A DNA stretch of 64,000 nucleotides from Cyathus striatus (GCA_025738555.1 JAOVFP010000012.1:2542001-2606000), one strand, 5' to 3'. Counted from the stretch's first letter, positions 22,972 to 34,538 are shown. The notes: generated by a model from the sequence alone, not told the origin. Made by a program: numbers and translations.

Positions 22972-23700
22972 CAGTATATTGCACTCCTCCATGAGATCAG
23001 GTGGACTTCAGGTAGACTTCTGGACTCTATGTGGACTCTACTGGACTCTACTAGACTACAGGTGAACTCTAGTAAACTTCAGGTGGACTTCAGGTGGACT
23101 TCAGTTAGAGCCAACTACCTGGACTCTATCTGGACTTTACACTTATTAGGTACCTGTTTCTTACATGGACTCTACCTGGACTCTATTGTCACAGTTGTAA
23201 CATGTTTCCTACAGTTATCAAACTTGTCACATATGTGTAAAAGTGTGACATGTTGGAAAAGTGTGGCAAGTGTAATGAATATGATATGTCACACTTTTCC
23301 CACGCTTGTCACACATGTCACGCTTTTTCCAACATTTTCCAATATGTCACACTTTTCCCACACTTGTTACGCTTTCCAACATTTTCCAACATGTCACACT
23401 TTTCCCATACTTGTCACGCTTTTTCAACATTTTCCAATATGTCACACTTTCACACATGTGTGACACAGTGGCTTAAATCAGTGATTTCCTGGTGATTTCC
23501 AGTAGTCCACCTAAAGCCCAGGACTGTACTGCACTGCACCTGAACTCAACCTGAACTGTACACAGAATAGCAGTACTCATAGTTCAGGTGGAGTTCAGTG
23601 AAGTCCAGGTAGAGTCCAGGTAGAGTCCAGGTAGAGTTCAGGTGGAGTCCTGGACTTTAGGTGGACTCCACCTAATTTTGTGGAGGAGTGCAATGAACTC
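22972..23700. mobile_element. Family-A short non-coding TIR element, copy 1
   Basis: It starts CAGTATATTGCACTCCTCCA and ends with the inverted GAGTTCATTGCACTCCTCCA, 729 bp long. Outer parts are GGTGGACTTCAGG/GTCCAGGTAGAG repeats and the centre (23200-23465) is the TGTCACGCTTTTTCC block. The termini match the 6.9-kb element, so it looks like a non-autonomous derivative. Flanks do not form a simple duplication because its left side joins gag sequence. Confidence 0.7.
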
Positions 23701-24611
23701 AGAACTCTCACTATTAGTTTCTTCACTATTTTCCTTCATTTTCAAATCATCTCTCTCTCCTTCTTCAGCATCACTATTATTCTCATTCTCACTTTCATTG
23801 TCTCCAGTACCATTGTTTTCAGTACCTTCAGACTCACTATCTGAGGGAGTGACAGCTAGAATAACTTTTCTCTTAATTCTTCCTCCACCACCTATAGCTG
23901 ATGCCCCAGGAGTATTCATAGTGTTAATTTCATTTACAGTCTCAATAGTTGTGGCTTCAGCAGGAGTTCCAATAGTCTCAGTGAAAGTTTCAATAGCACC
24001 AGTAGTCAAAGTCTCAATAGTACCAGTCTCAGTAGTAGCTCCAGTGGTAATTTCAGAAGCTTGAGTAATCTCAGGTTAATAGTTGCAGCTTCAATTGCAA
24101 CTCCAGCAGCAGTAGTGGCTTCAGTGGTAGTTCCAAAGGTCTCAGTAGTCATAACACGTGCAGGAGGTGCCACAGTAAGGCCAATTTCTTCAATAATCAT
24201 CTCAGCACTGAAATAATTGCATTAGAATTAATTTACTATGAAATAGGTGTACACACTCTTTAGTGGAAGAGGCAGCTTCATCTTCCTCTTCCTGATCTGC
24301 AGCTGTTTTACTGTAAAAGTGTTAGCAAACCAATAGAAATAACTGAACAGCCAGTACACACTGTCCTTTAGTGTGTCTTCCTTCTTCCCCTTTCCTTTTT
24401 TAACTTTACTCTCATCCTTCTCAACATCCAACTCATCTGTATTGATAGTAGCCTTCTTAGCAGCAGGCTCAACTGTAGTATCCACAGATGATTGTGCATG
24501 CTTGCATGGCTTTGATGCTGGTGGATCAGAACAAATCTGACCACTACAAGAATGAGGTGGTGAAACAGCAGTAGAGGTGTTGTTGGTGTTGTTTTTCTTG
24601 TTTGGAGCCAT

Positions 24612-25140
24612 ATTGTATAGTAGAAAGTTGAATGAATATCAGTGAAGACAAGAGACAATGTGGGGGTTGTGAGTCAAGTGGGGGCAGGGCAACAAAAAGA
24701 TGAGTAGACTCTTTCATACCCACACATATGCCACATGTATGCCTGCTGACCAGGTCTAAAATTATCTTGAAAGCTTCTTGTGTGAATAAAAGTCTGAAAA
24801 TGGGGCAGCAACTGCTTCTATTCTAATTAAAACAGACCAATCCCTCAGATCATCATAAATTAAGCCCCATTTTGGCATGCCAGTTACAAGTGGTTACATC
24901 ACTCACACAAATGTGTGGATAATACACACATTGCTTGTGCAAATGTGTTAATAGTGCACAAGATGCATCACTGGCACAGGTGAGTTATCAATCAAGTATA
25001 TTTGCAAGAACAAAGCATTGTACTTTATTATTAGGCTGGCTACACTTCCCATTGTTGCATCACAAGTTGTCAATCAAATGTATTGTAACAATATAGTGAG
25101 TGTGAGAACAAAGCACTGTACATTACTAACTAAGCCTCCT
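24612..25140. other. Upstream region of ORF1 copy 2 with an 85-bp imperfect duplication
   Basis: Two related segments at about 24975-25050 and 25060-25140 share AATCAA, TGAGAACAAAGCA/AAGAACAAAGCA and TGTACTTTA/TGTACATTA words. No gene is seen. Confidence 0.4.
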
Positions 25141-26760
25141 ATTGTCACATCACTCCCTTGTTATCGCTCTCCATTCCCTTGCTATGTACTATACACCCCC
25201 CCTCACTATGTGCTATACATCCCCCCCCTCAGCCATCTCTCCCTGTGGGCACTGCCCTTATTATTGGCATTGTCCACTGTCCTCCTCTGGCTGCACACTG
25301 CACTTGTCATTCCCCTCGCAATGCACTGCTGCCACTGCCCCTCTTGCTGTGCACTGCCCTTGTCATTGGCATTGGTGTTTGGCACTGCACACTGCACTCA
25401 TCATCCCCCTGGCTATGCGCCACCCCCAAGGTGTTAGCATTGGCTTCATGGCCATTGTGGATGATGTGCACAGTCCTCATCCTTGTCCTTGTAGTGTGCA
25501 TTGTGGTTGGATGTTGTAGTTGGCTGGGTGGCATGATGTCACCATGTTGAGATGCAGAGGGGAGGACAGGGGTGCTGGGTGAGATGAGACACATGGGGAG
25601 AGGACGCAGTCCTCACTGGCTGGGTGGCATGGCATCATTGTGTTGCGACACAGGAGGGAGGATGGGGTGCTGGGTGAGATGAGACATGTAGGGGTGTCAT
25701 GATGCAGAGGGGAGGAGGGAGGCGCTAGGTGAGATGAGATGCATGGGGGAGAGGATACTGCCTCACTGGCTAGGTGGCATGGCATTGTCGTGTTGTGATG
25801 CAGAGGAGAGGACAGGGTACTGTGAGATGTGGGGATGAGACATGTGGGTGATGAGACAGAGGACAGTACCCTTACCAGCTGGTTGGCAGGAGTCATCGCC
25901 ATTGTGATGCAGAGGGGAAGGTGGGGGCACTGGGTGAAATGAGACAGAGGACAGTGTCCTCACTGGCTGAGTAGCATGGTGTCCTTGCCATTACAACACA
26001 GAGGGGAAGACAAGGGCATTGTGGAGTAGCAACACAGAGAGGAGGACGGGGGGTGCTGGGTGACAGATAGACATGGGGTGGTGTCGTGTCATCATCATCA
26101 CAATGAGGGGGAGGGATGGGGGTGCTGTCACAATGAGGGAGAGGACAGGGGCACTAGCCAACACAGTGTAGCATTGATTGTCATGATGAGGGAGAGGACA
26201 TGGGCACTGGCCAATACAGTGTAGTGTCATCATTGTCATGATGAGGGGGGAGGGACAGGGTGCTGGCCAACATGGTGTAGTGTCATTGTCATCACGACAA
26301 GGGAGGGGGGAATGGGAGTGCTGGGAGATGTGTCGCAACACAGGTCACTGAGAAGGGGGCTGGGTGGTGTGACATTGTCATTGTCACAGTGAGGGTGGGG
26401 ACAAGGGCACTGGCTGACACAGTGGGGATAGAGGTGTTGGTGGTGTGGCATGGTCATCATCATGACGAGGAGAGGAGATGACAGGGGCGCTGGCCAACAC
26501 AGTATGGCATTGTTGTTGTCATGATGAGGGGGAGGGGAGGGAGGGGGTGCTTGCCAACACAGTGGGGACAGACACATAGGGAGAGAGCTGTCCCCACAGG
26601 CTGAATGATGCAGCATTGCTGTGTCATGATGCAGAGGGAAGGATGGGGGTGCCAGGTGATATTGGGGGGATGAGACACATGAGGATCTGACACTGTCCCC
26701 ACAGGCTGAGTGGCATAGCATGTTGTGCCACAATGCAGAAGGAAGGATGGGGGAACTAGG
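25140..26760 (-). repeat. Degenerate GC-richer minisatellite upstream of ORF1 copy 2
   Basis: From about 25540, units of variable length (70-130 bases) contain GCTGGGTGAGATGAGACA, GGGGAGAGGAC, CCTCACTGGCTGGGTGGCATGG and TGTCATCATTGTCATGATGAGG. 25140-25540 has CACTGCCC/TTGTCATT runs. The open frames through it are artefacts. It occupies the same place relative to ORF1 as the hairpin minisatellite does in copy 1, although the sequences are not clearly the same. Confidence 0.6.
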
Positions 26761-26969
26761 ACTGTCATTAGATCTGTCCATATCATCCCCATTGTCATTG
26801 ACCTACCTATTTTCAATCCCTTCATTGTCCTCATCACCCCTCTCTGTCTCCTCCCACTGCACACTGTCCCTCTACACCTCTTCTCCCTCGCCCTACCTCC
26901 TCTGTTGCTCCTTGTTCACCTCATGTGGTGCTGGTCACATTGTGTGCCTTCATTGTTGCCAGTGGTTGG

Positions 26970-27062
26970 GGGGAGGGGAGGAGAGAGGGGAGAGAAGGGG
27001 AGGAGGAAAGGGAGGAAGGGAGAGGGAAGGGAGGAAGGGAGGCAAGGGGAGCAGAGGAAGGG
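26970..27062 (+). repeat. GA-rich purine tract
   Basis: About 90 bases of G and A with GGGAGGAAGGGAG-type repeats. Overlapping frames encode only Gly/Arg/Glu or Pro/Ser/Leu runs. Confidence 0.8.
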
Positions 27063-27188
27063 TAATGACGGATGGGGTGTGCAATGACAGGGCAGTCCAT
27101 AATGTCAGAAGATGCTGTTGACCAAAATGGTCTGACAGATGCATGTGGTTGCATAGTTGACATATATACTGAGATATCAGCTTGAGAT

Positions 27189-27283
27189 AATGCTCCTGTA
27201 GTGTAACAGTATTAGCTGCTTTAATGTGTGTATTTATGCTTATGTAATAACATACAGTCAAGAGTTTGATCTGTGGTAGTGCC
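27189..27283 (+). tRNA. tRNA-like sequence near the outer end of the second ORF1/CxC copy
   Basis: TGCTCCTGTAGTGTAACAGT resembles the start and A box of a tRNA, and GAGTTTGATCTG about 55 bases on resembles a B box. The middle is too long and poorly paired for a functional tRNA unless it holds an intron. As in the 6.9-kb element, it lies at the 5' side of the copy and is antisense to the genes. Confidence 0.35.
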
Positions 27284-27554
27284 AGTTTCCTTTTTAATAA
27301 AATTAAGTAAGTACTAATACATGTACTAGTACTATAGACTATTGGTGGACAGTTAAGAAATGTTGAATCAAAATTAGTTTCATGAATGTAGGTGATTGTG
27401 GGATTAAAATTAGAATGTAATTAAACTGAACATAAGCAATCATTTAAGAAATGAATTAAAATGGTTAGGAGGTCAGAGTGTTGGTAATAGCTATGTAAGG
27501 AAGTTATTGTCAAGTATTAGTGATGTGATGAATGTACACATTCATTAAGCTACT

Positions 27555-28171
27555 TCCTTGCACTGTTCAATAGATAGTGAGATTCTATTTCATAACACAT
27601 AACACATTTATGAAATATCACGCACCACTTCTTTGGTTTTGTAGGCTCTGGAATGCTTGATCCAGTTCATTTGGCTCCTACAAGTACAGGCAGGGTTTTG
27701 ACTTGCTGCAAAACCCATGTAAAATCTTCAACATTCCATAGATTTGCTGCCAAGTCATCTTGTACCTGTTGAATTATAGAAACCCACCATGATAATGATA
27801 CAACAACACAGCACAAGCCCAATGGCCCCCCATGGAACAATGAAGCCCAGTTGCAACCCTCTGATGGCACAGACTTTATAAGCAATTCATTGTCTGAAAG
27901 GCACCACCACTGTGGTTGAATAGCAGCCCACCAGGTCATCCAGACAGGGCCAAATTTGGCTGCCATTATATCTGGAACACCTAATGGGCTACAATGACAC
28001 TGGATCCACCAGAATACTTCTGCAGAGCAATTTTCAGTTGAGAAAGGCTAGTGTCATAGGTAAGCTTTAGAACTACACATCAAAGTGATAACTTACTAAT
28101 ATGTCTAGTTTCTTCAGCTCTAAATGCTTCCACTCTGTTACTAGGGCTATCCAGTGTGGGTCCAATGATAC
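27555..28171 (-). pseudogene. Gene 3 copy 1, 3' part (inverted)
   Basis: From 28179 the minus strand encodes LEKVSLDPHWIALVTEW, then an intron (about 28097-28049, GTAAGT...CACTAG) and PFSTENCSAEVFWWIQ, AAKFGPVWMTWWAAIQPQWW, PSEGCNWASLFHGGPLGL, VVVSLSWWVSI and FTWVLQQVKTLPV. The same layout ends the other gene 3 copy (29679-28930). A TGA at 27667-27669 interrupts it, followed by a KPKKW tail. It begins within TAGAGAAG beside a TIR terminus and continues the frame that ends at 16318 on the + strand, 11.9 kb away. Confidence 0.7.
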
Positions 28172-28179
28172 CTTCTCTA

Positions 28180-28372
28180 GAGGTCTTTACCCTCCCCCAC
28201 CCTTTTCATGTGAATTTCATGTGAAGTTTACCTGAAGTTTTGGACCTCAATTTTCTCTGATTTTGGGGGAGTCCCCTGCAAATTGTTTCATGTGAATTTC
28301 ATGTGGAACAACATGAATAGGTGAAATTCACATGAAAAACCCTGCATGAAATTCATGTTAATTATACATGAA
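28180..28372 (+). mobile_element. Second half of the split TIR element E
   Basis: It begins GAGGTCTTTACCCTCCCCCA next to the target-site octamer and contains TTCATGTGAATTTCATGTGA and GTGAAATTCACATGAA repeats, as does the half at 16319. It runs into a 60-bp satellite, so its inner border is not defined. Confidence 0.6.
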
Positions 28373-28840
28373 TCACTGATTGTTTATGATTGCCTAAAAC
28401 ACCTATAAAATAGCACTATTCAATTAGAAACAATCAATGATTGTTTATGATTGTCTACAATTCCTATAGAGTAGTAATATTCAGATATAAGCAATCAATG
28501 ATTGTTTATGATTGCTTAAAACACCCATACAATAGCACAATTCAATTAGAACCAATCAATGATTGTTTATGATTGTCTAAAACATTCATACAGTAGTAAT
28601 ATTCAGATATGAGCAATCAATGATTGTTATGATTGTCTACAATACCCATACAGTAGTGCTATTCAATTAGAACCAATTAATGATTGTTTATGATTGTCTA
28701 AAACATCTGTACAGTAGTAATATTCAGATATAAGCAATCAATGATTGTTTATGATTTTCTGTAGTAAGTAGTATTATGAGTATGAATACAATAAAATACA
28801 ATCATATAACCCTGCCATTCTATGATCAAAGTTGCTGACA
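28373..28840 (+). repeat. About 60-bp satellite, GATTGTTTATGATTGYCTA units, array 1
   Basis: Seven units run AATGATTGTTTATGATTG, CTAAAACAYCYATACA, ATAGTAATATTCA and AGAARCAATC. The array ends with CCATTCTATGATCAAA at about 28815-28830, a word that also ends the second array at 41575-41590. Confidence 0.8.
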
Positions 28841-28929
28841 CTTATGTATTAAATTGGATGTAAGTGAATTAAATTCGTTAGTAAGTAAAATTCATCATCA
28901 GGATGCAATGTTTATGGACACTGTTCTTT

Positions 28930-31900
28930 CTATTTCCTAGCACTGTTCAAATGTATAGTGTGAGGTTCTATTTGATAAGACAAAACATATGATATGTTTA
29001 CACACCGCTTCTTTCGTTTTGTGGGACCTGAACCATTCCCCAGAGATTGTTTGGCACCTATGATTACAGGTAGGGTTTCAACTTGCTGGAGAACCCAGGT
29101 GACATCTTCGACAGCATTCCAAAGCCTCTCCACTGAGTCATCTGGTGCTTTTTTAACTGCAGAAGCCCACCAAGATAATGCCATAATGATGGAGCATAGA
29201 CCAAATGCCCCCCCATGGAATAAAGAACCCCATTCACAACCCTCTGATGGCATAGACTTTGTAAGCAATTCATTATCTGAAAGACACCATTGAGGTTGAA
29301 TCAAGGCCCACCAAGCCATCCAGGCAGAGCTGAATTTCACTGGGGCTGTTATATCTGGTACAGCTGATATACTACAGTGATGCTGGATCCACCAGGCCAC
29401 TTCTGCAGGGTGTTTGGCAGTAGAAAAAGGCTAGCATTGTACATATGCTAAGCTTCAGAACTATGCATCAAAGTCATTACTTACTAATATGTCAGGTTTC
29501 TTCTGTTTGGAGTTCTTCCACTCAACAATGAGGGCATTCCAGTGCAGGTCTGATAACACACTATTTAGATACTCTATGTATGCCTGTGCATAATCAGGAA
29601 GTGGTTCTATATTTACCAGTGCATTAACTGCAACTGCACTCATACTGCCACTGTTCAGGATAACCAATGGAAACCACAAAAATTGTACATGTATGTTTCA
29701 ATCTGAAGAGTGTCCTTTTCCACAGCACTGTGCTTTTTGCTCTGTTCAAGGGTGTCACTAGCATGTGCATCATGTTTAGTGTCCAGAGCATTTCTTCATA
29801 TTAAAAGGCATTAGATAAAAATAAAAATAAATTGAGTTTTGAACCTGCCTGGGAACTGTTTCATTTACCACTGGAATGTTGCCTGAGTCAGTTGACATAT
29901 CAGTGATGCTGTCATTGATGCCTGGCAACCCTACAGAAGTTCTGAAGATGATATTATGACATAAAATCAGTTACTTGTGAAATGAATCACATGAAGCACT
30001 TACCCAGTTGAACATCCAGATCTTTGTGTCCCATTGGAGCTATTTTTCTCCCTGTGTGACTTCTTTGTCTTGGAGGTTTTTCTCTGCTTCTTTCCTTTGG
30101 CGATAGGTGGAGGTTCTAATCCTAGCTCCATGAGACACCTTTGGTTCGCAGTGATGCTTTCTTCCCTTGTTGCATCATATTTAGACATCTGTTGGCCATT
30201 TGATGTGGTATCATATTCAATAGGAGGAAGGTTTGGTTTTGGTGGGCTCTCAGGGTGCTGCTCCTGTTCGTTCTCACCACCACCATTTCCTTCTCCTTCC
30301 CCTTCACACAAGCTTCTTCCACCTTCAGTAACATCCTGTCATCCAGAGCCAAATGTAGTCTCTAACTCACCCATAGCAAGACTTCATGAATCACATTCTT
30401 CATTAGCTTTGGGAGGTATGTTAGTTTTTAAATGTGGTAGTGTAATAAGTGTGTACTTACAGAAACATTTATACAGGAAGTTGTCAAACATGTTCTCAAT
30501 ATCCTTCTCAAACTTACTCTTACCCATAGAATTCTCCCACTTATTTCCATCTTTGTCTTTACCAAAGTGTAAGCTATATGTATGTGTTATTATAATGGAG
30601 TAAATCAGACAAGCCAAGTGCAGAGCTGACCTACATTAAAGTGTCCATATTTCTGCTGCAACAAGGACATGGACCACCTGCAAAAACCATAAAGTGCCAT
30701 CTGGTTAACTCTTGGAAATGTTCAAATTTCGAAGTAATTGAAGTGAGAAGTGCATTTATTGATCTAAATTATGTGTAAGTCCACCGATTATACTCAAGAA
30801 CAGTTTACTTACTTCTCATATGCTTTGTTACAAGACACTTCATCTTTGATCTTCAAGGTATCTTCACAGCTGGTATTCTGCATTTCTTGAAGGTGAGATA
30901 TGACTTTGTTCTTGGTATCCTCATCTTCAATGACATACAGTTTCTGGACCACTGCATTCTTGATTTCCAACTGTGATTTTTCTGGTGTTACACCCAGTGG
31001 AAGCAATGATTGATACTCATCCCACTCAGCCTTTACAAAGTCCTTAATATAATTCTGGTATAGCTCTCAGTAGACCTGCCATTCTTGCAAGGTCTGCTTC
31101 TGTGCCTTCTTTGTTTTGATATCCAGAATACCTTGGGTCATTGCTTTAGAGTCACATATGATTCTGAAACCAACTACTTAGTTGCTACAATAGTGATATA
31201 TCATAAGTTAATATGCATATAATTTTTTTGACAACACTTACTGCACACCTATCCTTCCAGCTCACATCAGTTGGCCATCCCCATTCCTTATCCCAATCTA
31301 AGGCTGTGCATGGATGGCTAGTATCTGAATACCCATGGATATTATCTGAATTTAGCCAAGTTCAGATGGGTCTGGATAATTTCCCATGGGTATTTGGATA
31401 TTTTTAGCTCATCTGGGGCACCCATCTAAATTTACTGTATTAACTCAGGAACCTAGCCACATTAGCAGAAATTTCGAATTTTTTCATTCCAAAGACTGTG
31501 TACTTAGACTTAAATACATGTGCTATATATTAGACCTTGTATAAAATTATACAGGACTTAAACTGTATTTTTTGAGATACTCTGAGAGATGTTATGAATA
31601 TTTTTGTCATGGGACCTTGGGAAGTGAGAAAACTGGGAAACTGGCCACCCCTTATTAATAATTACCATGGCTTGTTTAGCAGCTAAACAGATTTTACAGC
31701 CAAAATATCATCTTTCTTCCAAGATTAGCAATGATTTGGATATTTGAAGCAATAGCTTGCATACTATACTCAACTAATGCTTTTAAAATATTAATATATA
31801 TTTTTTCTACCTATAATGATTTCATACAGTGCTCTATTTTGTCTGTAGCATCCAATATTCAATGTATTAGGATAATACAATAAAAGTAGAGGTTCAAGGG

Positions 31901-32707
31901 ATATCTGCAATTTTAAGCAAAGGAAAATTGCTAAAATTAAGGTAAAGCATGGATAGTAATGTATTTATTGTATGTATTCTACATTGTAAATTTTGTAGCA
32001 TAGATTTATTATGTAGGAAGGATACAGACAGTTCAATATATTCCCTGAAACTGTGTCTTACTAGCACTCTTTCATGTAGATCAATGAGATATAATAGAAA
32101 CAAGTGAGAATGATATTTCCAAACCAATTCCAATGAATTTGGAGGGCTTTAAAATATATATATAGCCTGATTGTATGCTTTGGATGTACTGCACAATGTC
32201 ACAGTGTTATCTTCTTTCCAAAGTGTGAGATTCTGCATCTTATATTTGGCCTATTTTGGTTATAGCAGTCAACTAACTCTTGAATTTCTATATGTACAGG
32301 AGAGCAACAGTCTAAATACTTATAAATTATATAAATACTATAGCAATGTACCCAACTGTATTGATAAATTGTGCAAGTAGTCAATGTGGAAGCTGGAGAA
32401 TGAGCCATGACCTGAATCTGGGTGTGGCCAGCTTCCTGATAGCCAACAGTAGCATGGATTGGCATGGATGGGTGCCAAAATCCATAATAATCGTCAATCT
32501 GTATCCATATCTGGCAGATAGCCATAATTCAGATAATGGATGGGGGTGGATCGACCCATGCGCAGGCCTATCCCAATCACAGTATAAGTGTTTGAACCAG
32601 GTGTTTGAGTTCCCACTCTCCCTTGTTGCCATATACCCTGGTATTTTGGCATTGAGCCAGTCACCTTGATCAGTTGTAGCCCAAAACTCCCTAGTCATCT
32701 GAGACAA
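28930..32707 (-). pseudogene. Gene 3 copy 2 (TGW/GGP-motif protein), interrupted by a TIR element
   Basis: This is the most complete copy. Exons on the minus strand lie at about 32707-32571 with 31298-31242 (WLNAKIPGYMATRES, CDWDKEWGWPTDVSWKD), 31163-30813 (helical, ends CNKAYEK), 30720-30635 (FQELTRWHFMVFAGGP), 30573-30461, 30406-30004 (SKYDATREESITANQR, basic tail), 29941 onward, 29679-29485 (LPDYAQAYIEYL), and 29430-28930 (WMAWWALIQPQW, HGGAFGL, ALSWWAS, TWVLQQV, basic end). Introns start GTAAGT. In-frame TGA codons (for example 31067-31069) and an insertion at 31299-32570 break it. The family is a frequent unnamed mushroom protein; its role is unknown. Confidence 0.7.
31299..32570. mobile_element. 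Family-K non-coding TIR element
   Basis: The ends TAAGGCTGTGCATGG and, inverted, TAGGCCTGCGCATGG are flanked by the exact 8-bp duplication TCCCAATC (31291-31298 and 32571-32578). Removing it joins two parts of a gene 3 exon in frame (CDWD to KEWGW). It has no open frame worth noting; subterminal words such as GGATATTATCTGAATT recur in the element at 45058. A truncated relative lies at 61050-61137. Confidence 0.8.
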
Positions 32708-34440
32708 AATGCGAGTACATAGGGACGTCCATCTGATGTGGGTGTTCTAAGGTAATGAGGAGGGAGTTAGAATAATAAAACAAGAGTTTTTGATGTAACA
32801 AGAGAGATAGAACTTCAATATGAAGTTCTGGCATAAAAATGAGACAGCAAAAGCATATGGATCGATAAAATCGACGGTGAGAATGTTGAGACAATGTGTT
32901 AGACTTAGAGTTCAGTTTCGAGATGGTGAAAAGTTGATTAGGGGAGCTGTAGAAAATACAGCAGTTTATATACTTAACAAAAAGTTATACCTAAAATGTG
33001 TAAGTTACATTGGGGACACTGGTAGATAATAATCTTGGATTAAAGAATAGAAATCAAATAATGAAACATAGCTGAAACACCACAAATAAATTGGAAGTAG
33101 TTCAAGGAGTCTGCTATAAGGAATAGTGTCGAGTTTGTGTAGAGTTTCCAATGTCGAGGTTCAGGGTCTGTACTGCAAGCAGTGGCGGGGAGGTGTTGGT
33201 AGGTCGAAATGATCCCTAGAGCTGGGTACAATGTTGGAGCAGTGCATGAAGATGTACATTTTGAGGAAAGTGCAGGACAGGGTGAGTGGGAAGGTGAGGA
33301 TACATTGAGACAAGCAGAACATGTATGGATGCATCACCCCAGCATGATGTGTGATTACATAATCATAATTTGGAATATCTTCAGGTGTGCAAGACAGCTT
33401 TAAGAACATTGAGCATAGACAGTCAATAGATAAATTGGTAGATAACATGATCAAGACTGAAGTGAGCATTGAACAGTCAAATACAACCATATATAAGACC
33501 AAGATTAAATGCTTAGATCTCAATAATCTGAAGAGCCAACTCCAGAAGAATATATGTATATCTCATGTTCTAAGATCAAATGCTGATTGGTCATAAGGAA
33601 TCAAGTCAGATGTACTGCCAGCAAGTGTTCTCAAGCACAGTAAGGGAACATCAAAACTTGAAGAGTCCCGATGTACATAGTCATGGTGCATAAGTAGAGA
33701 TAAAATTTGAGTGAGGTATGCAATACAATGTTGAGGTGCTTCAGACTCAATGAATCACAACTCGAAATCAATCAAATCAAAAGCCTGCTGGATGAGGTGT
33801 CTTAGCAGATACAATCAGCATAATACTGACTATGATGTAGCATGTGAATGTGCTGTACCTGCATGGATTCATTAGCACTAAATAAATAAACAATGTGTAA
33901 TCAGTGTACAACTCACCACAAGGGTATGCAGCTTGCACAATAAAAATACCTTGAGCCCCTTCAAGTTGGCATATGTGCTGTATCTGCATAGAGTCATTAG
34001 CACTTTTGGCAAGGGGGGCAGTGTCAGGAAAGAATTGATGAGAAAATTCAGCTGACTTGACAGGTGGAATACACACTATACATTGATTGATTAATATCAA
34101 CTTGTGTAATCATCAAAGAGCTATTATCGACATCAAATAGAACAACACTGATCAATTTATTAATATCAACTTGTGCAATCATCAATGAGCAGGAAAAAAA
34201 TGATGGAAAATTTGGCTGACCTGACAAGTGGAATACATGCTACTACATCAATTATTAATATTAAGTTGCATGACCACCAAAGAGTTATTATTATGGATAT
34301 AGCAATCCACAGCATTTCAGGCTTAGTAAATACTTCCATCCATTATTAGCTATGACTCCGTGTGACCATGCACATCACATGATACATTATATATAAGGAT
34401 GAGTATTAAAGTTGCTTTAGGTAGCATAACTTGATCAAAA
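32708..34440. other. Spacer with an imperfect 120-bp duplication
   Basis: About 34025-34150 and 34190-34310 are diverged copies (CAGCTGACTTGACAGGTGGA / TGGCTGACCTGACAAGTGGA, TATTAATATYAAGTTG). Shorter repeats with TGTGCTGTAYCTGCAT lie at 33850 and 33970. No frame here could be assigned; the 5' end of gene 3 copy 2 may extend into 32708-32760. Confidence 0.45.
34387..34396 (+). promoter_or_regulatory. Possible TATA element
   Basis: TTATATATAA lies about 80 bp upstream of the ATG at 34473, with an A/C-rich leader between, the usual layout of a fungal promoter. This is a sequence resemblance only. Confidence 0.35.
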
Positions 34441-34538
34441 TCTACTGCAAAAAAACCTCCACAATTTCCACAATGGCTCCAAAGAGGCAGGGCTCCCCTA
34501 CATCTAAAACTAACCAAAAGCATTCACACTTGTTATCA

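Larger units (their letters stand above)
21475..23700 (-). mobile_element. Composite insertion: gypsy gag-protease fragment plus family-A element
   Basis: The block is flanked by the exact 8-bp duplication AGAACTCT (21467-21474 and 23701-23708), and the ORF1 frame reads through the empty site (SES then SDNEV). The left end is CAGTATGTGTGAGTGCAAG; the right end, inverted, is GAGTTCATTGCACTCCTCCA. Inside are a truncated gypsy gag-protease (about 21583-22971) and a family-A element with both its own ends (22972-23700), whose right end doubles as the block end. The order suggests capture of retrotransposon sequence or an abnormal transposition. Confidence 0.6.
18929..24611 (-). pseudogene. ORF1, copy 2, interrupted by two insertions
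   Basis: It starts MAPNKKNNTNN at 24611, then an acidic/basic exon to about 24372, a short exon (KTAADQEEEDEAASS), an exon rich in T/E/A repeats with a frameshift near 24075, and a frame with GGGRIKRKV and acidic repeats to 23701. After the insertion 21475-23700 it continues SDNEVIDIEEKKK, ELKGASKTHGG, to about 21034. After the insertion 19641-20863 it runs LSPRERTIVSIYEVDQSLLG, KPLPDGFAKPSS, YPDMAEWLS, and a KGKDKGKSKKG tail ending TAA at 18929. Middle and tail match ORF1 copy 1. The LSPRER...EVDQ...PLPxGFA segment is, from memory, widespread in mushroom transposon-linked proteins. Confidence 0.65.

Noticed and set aside
25018..27261. Frames up to 181 codons on both strands
   Set aside because: They come from the minisatellite and GA tract and are low-complexity.
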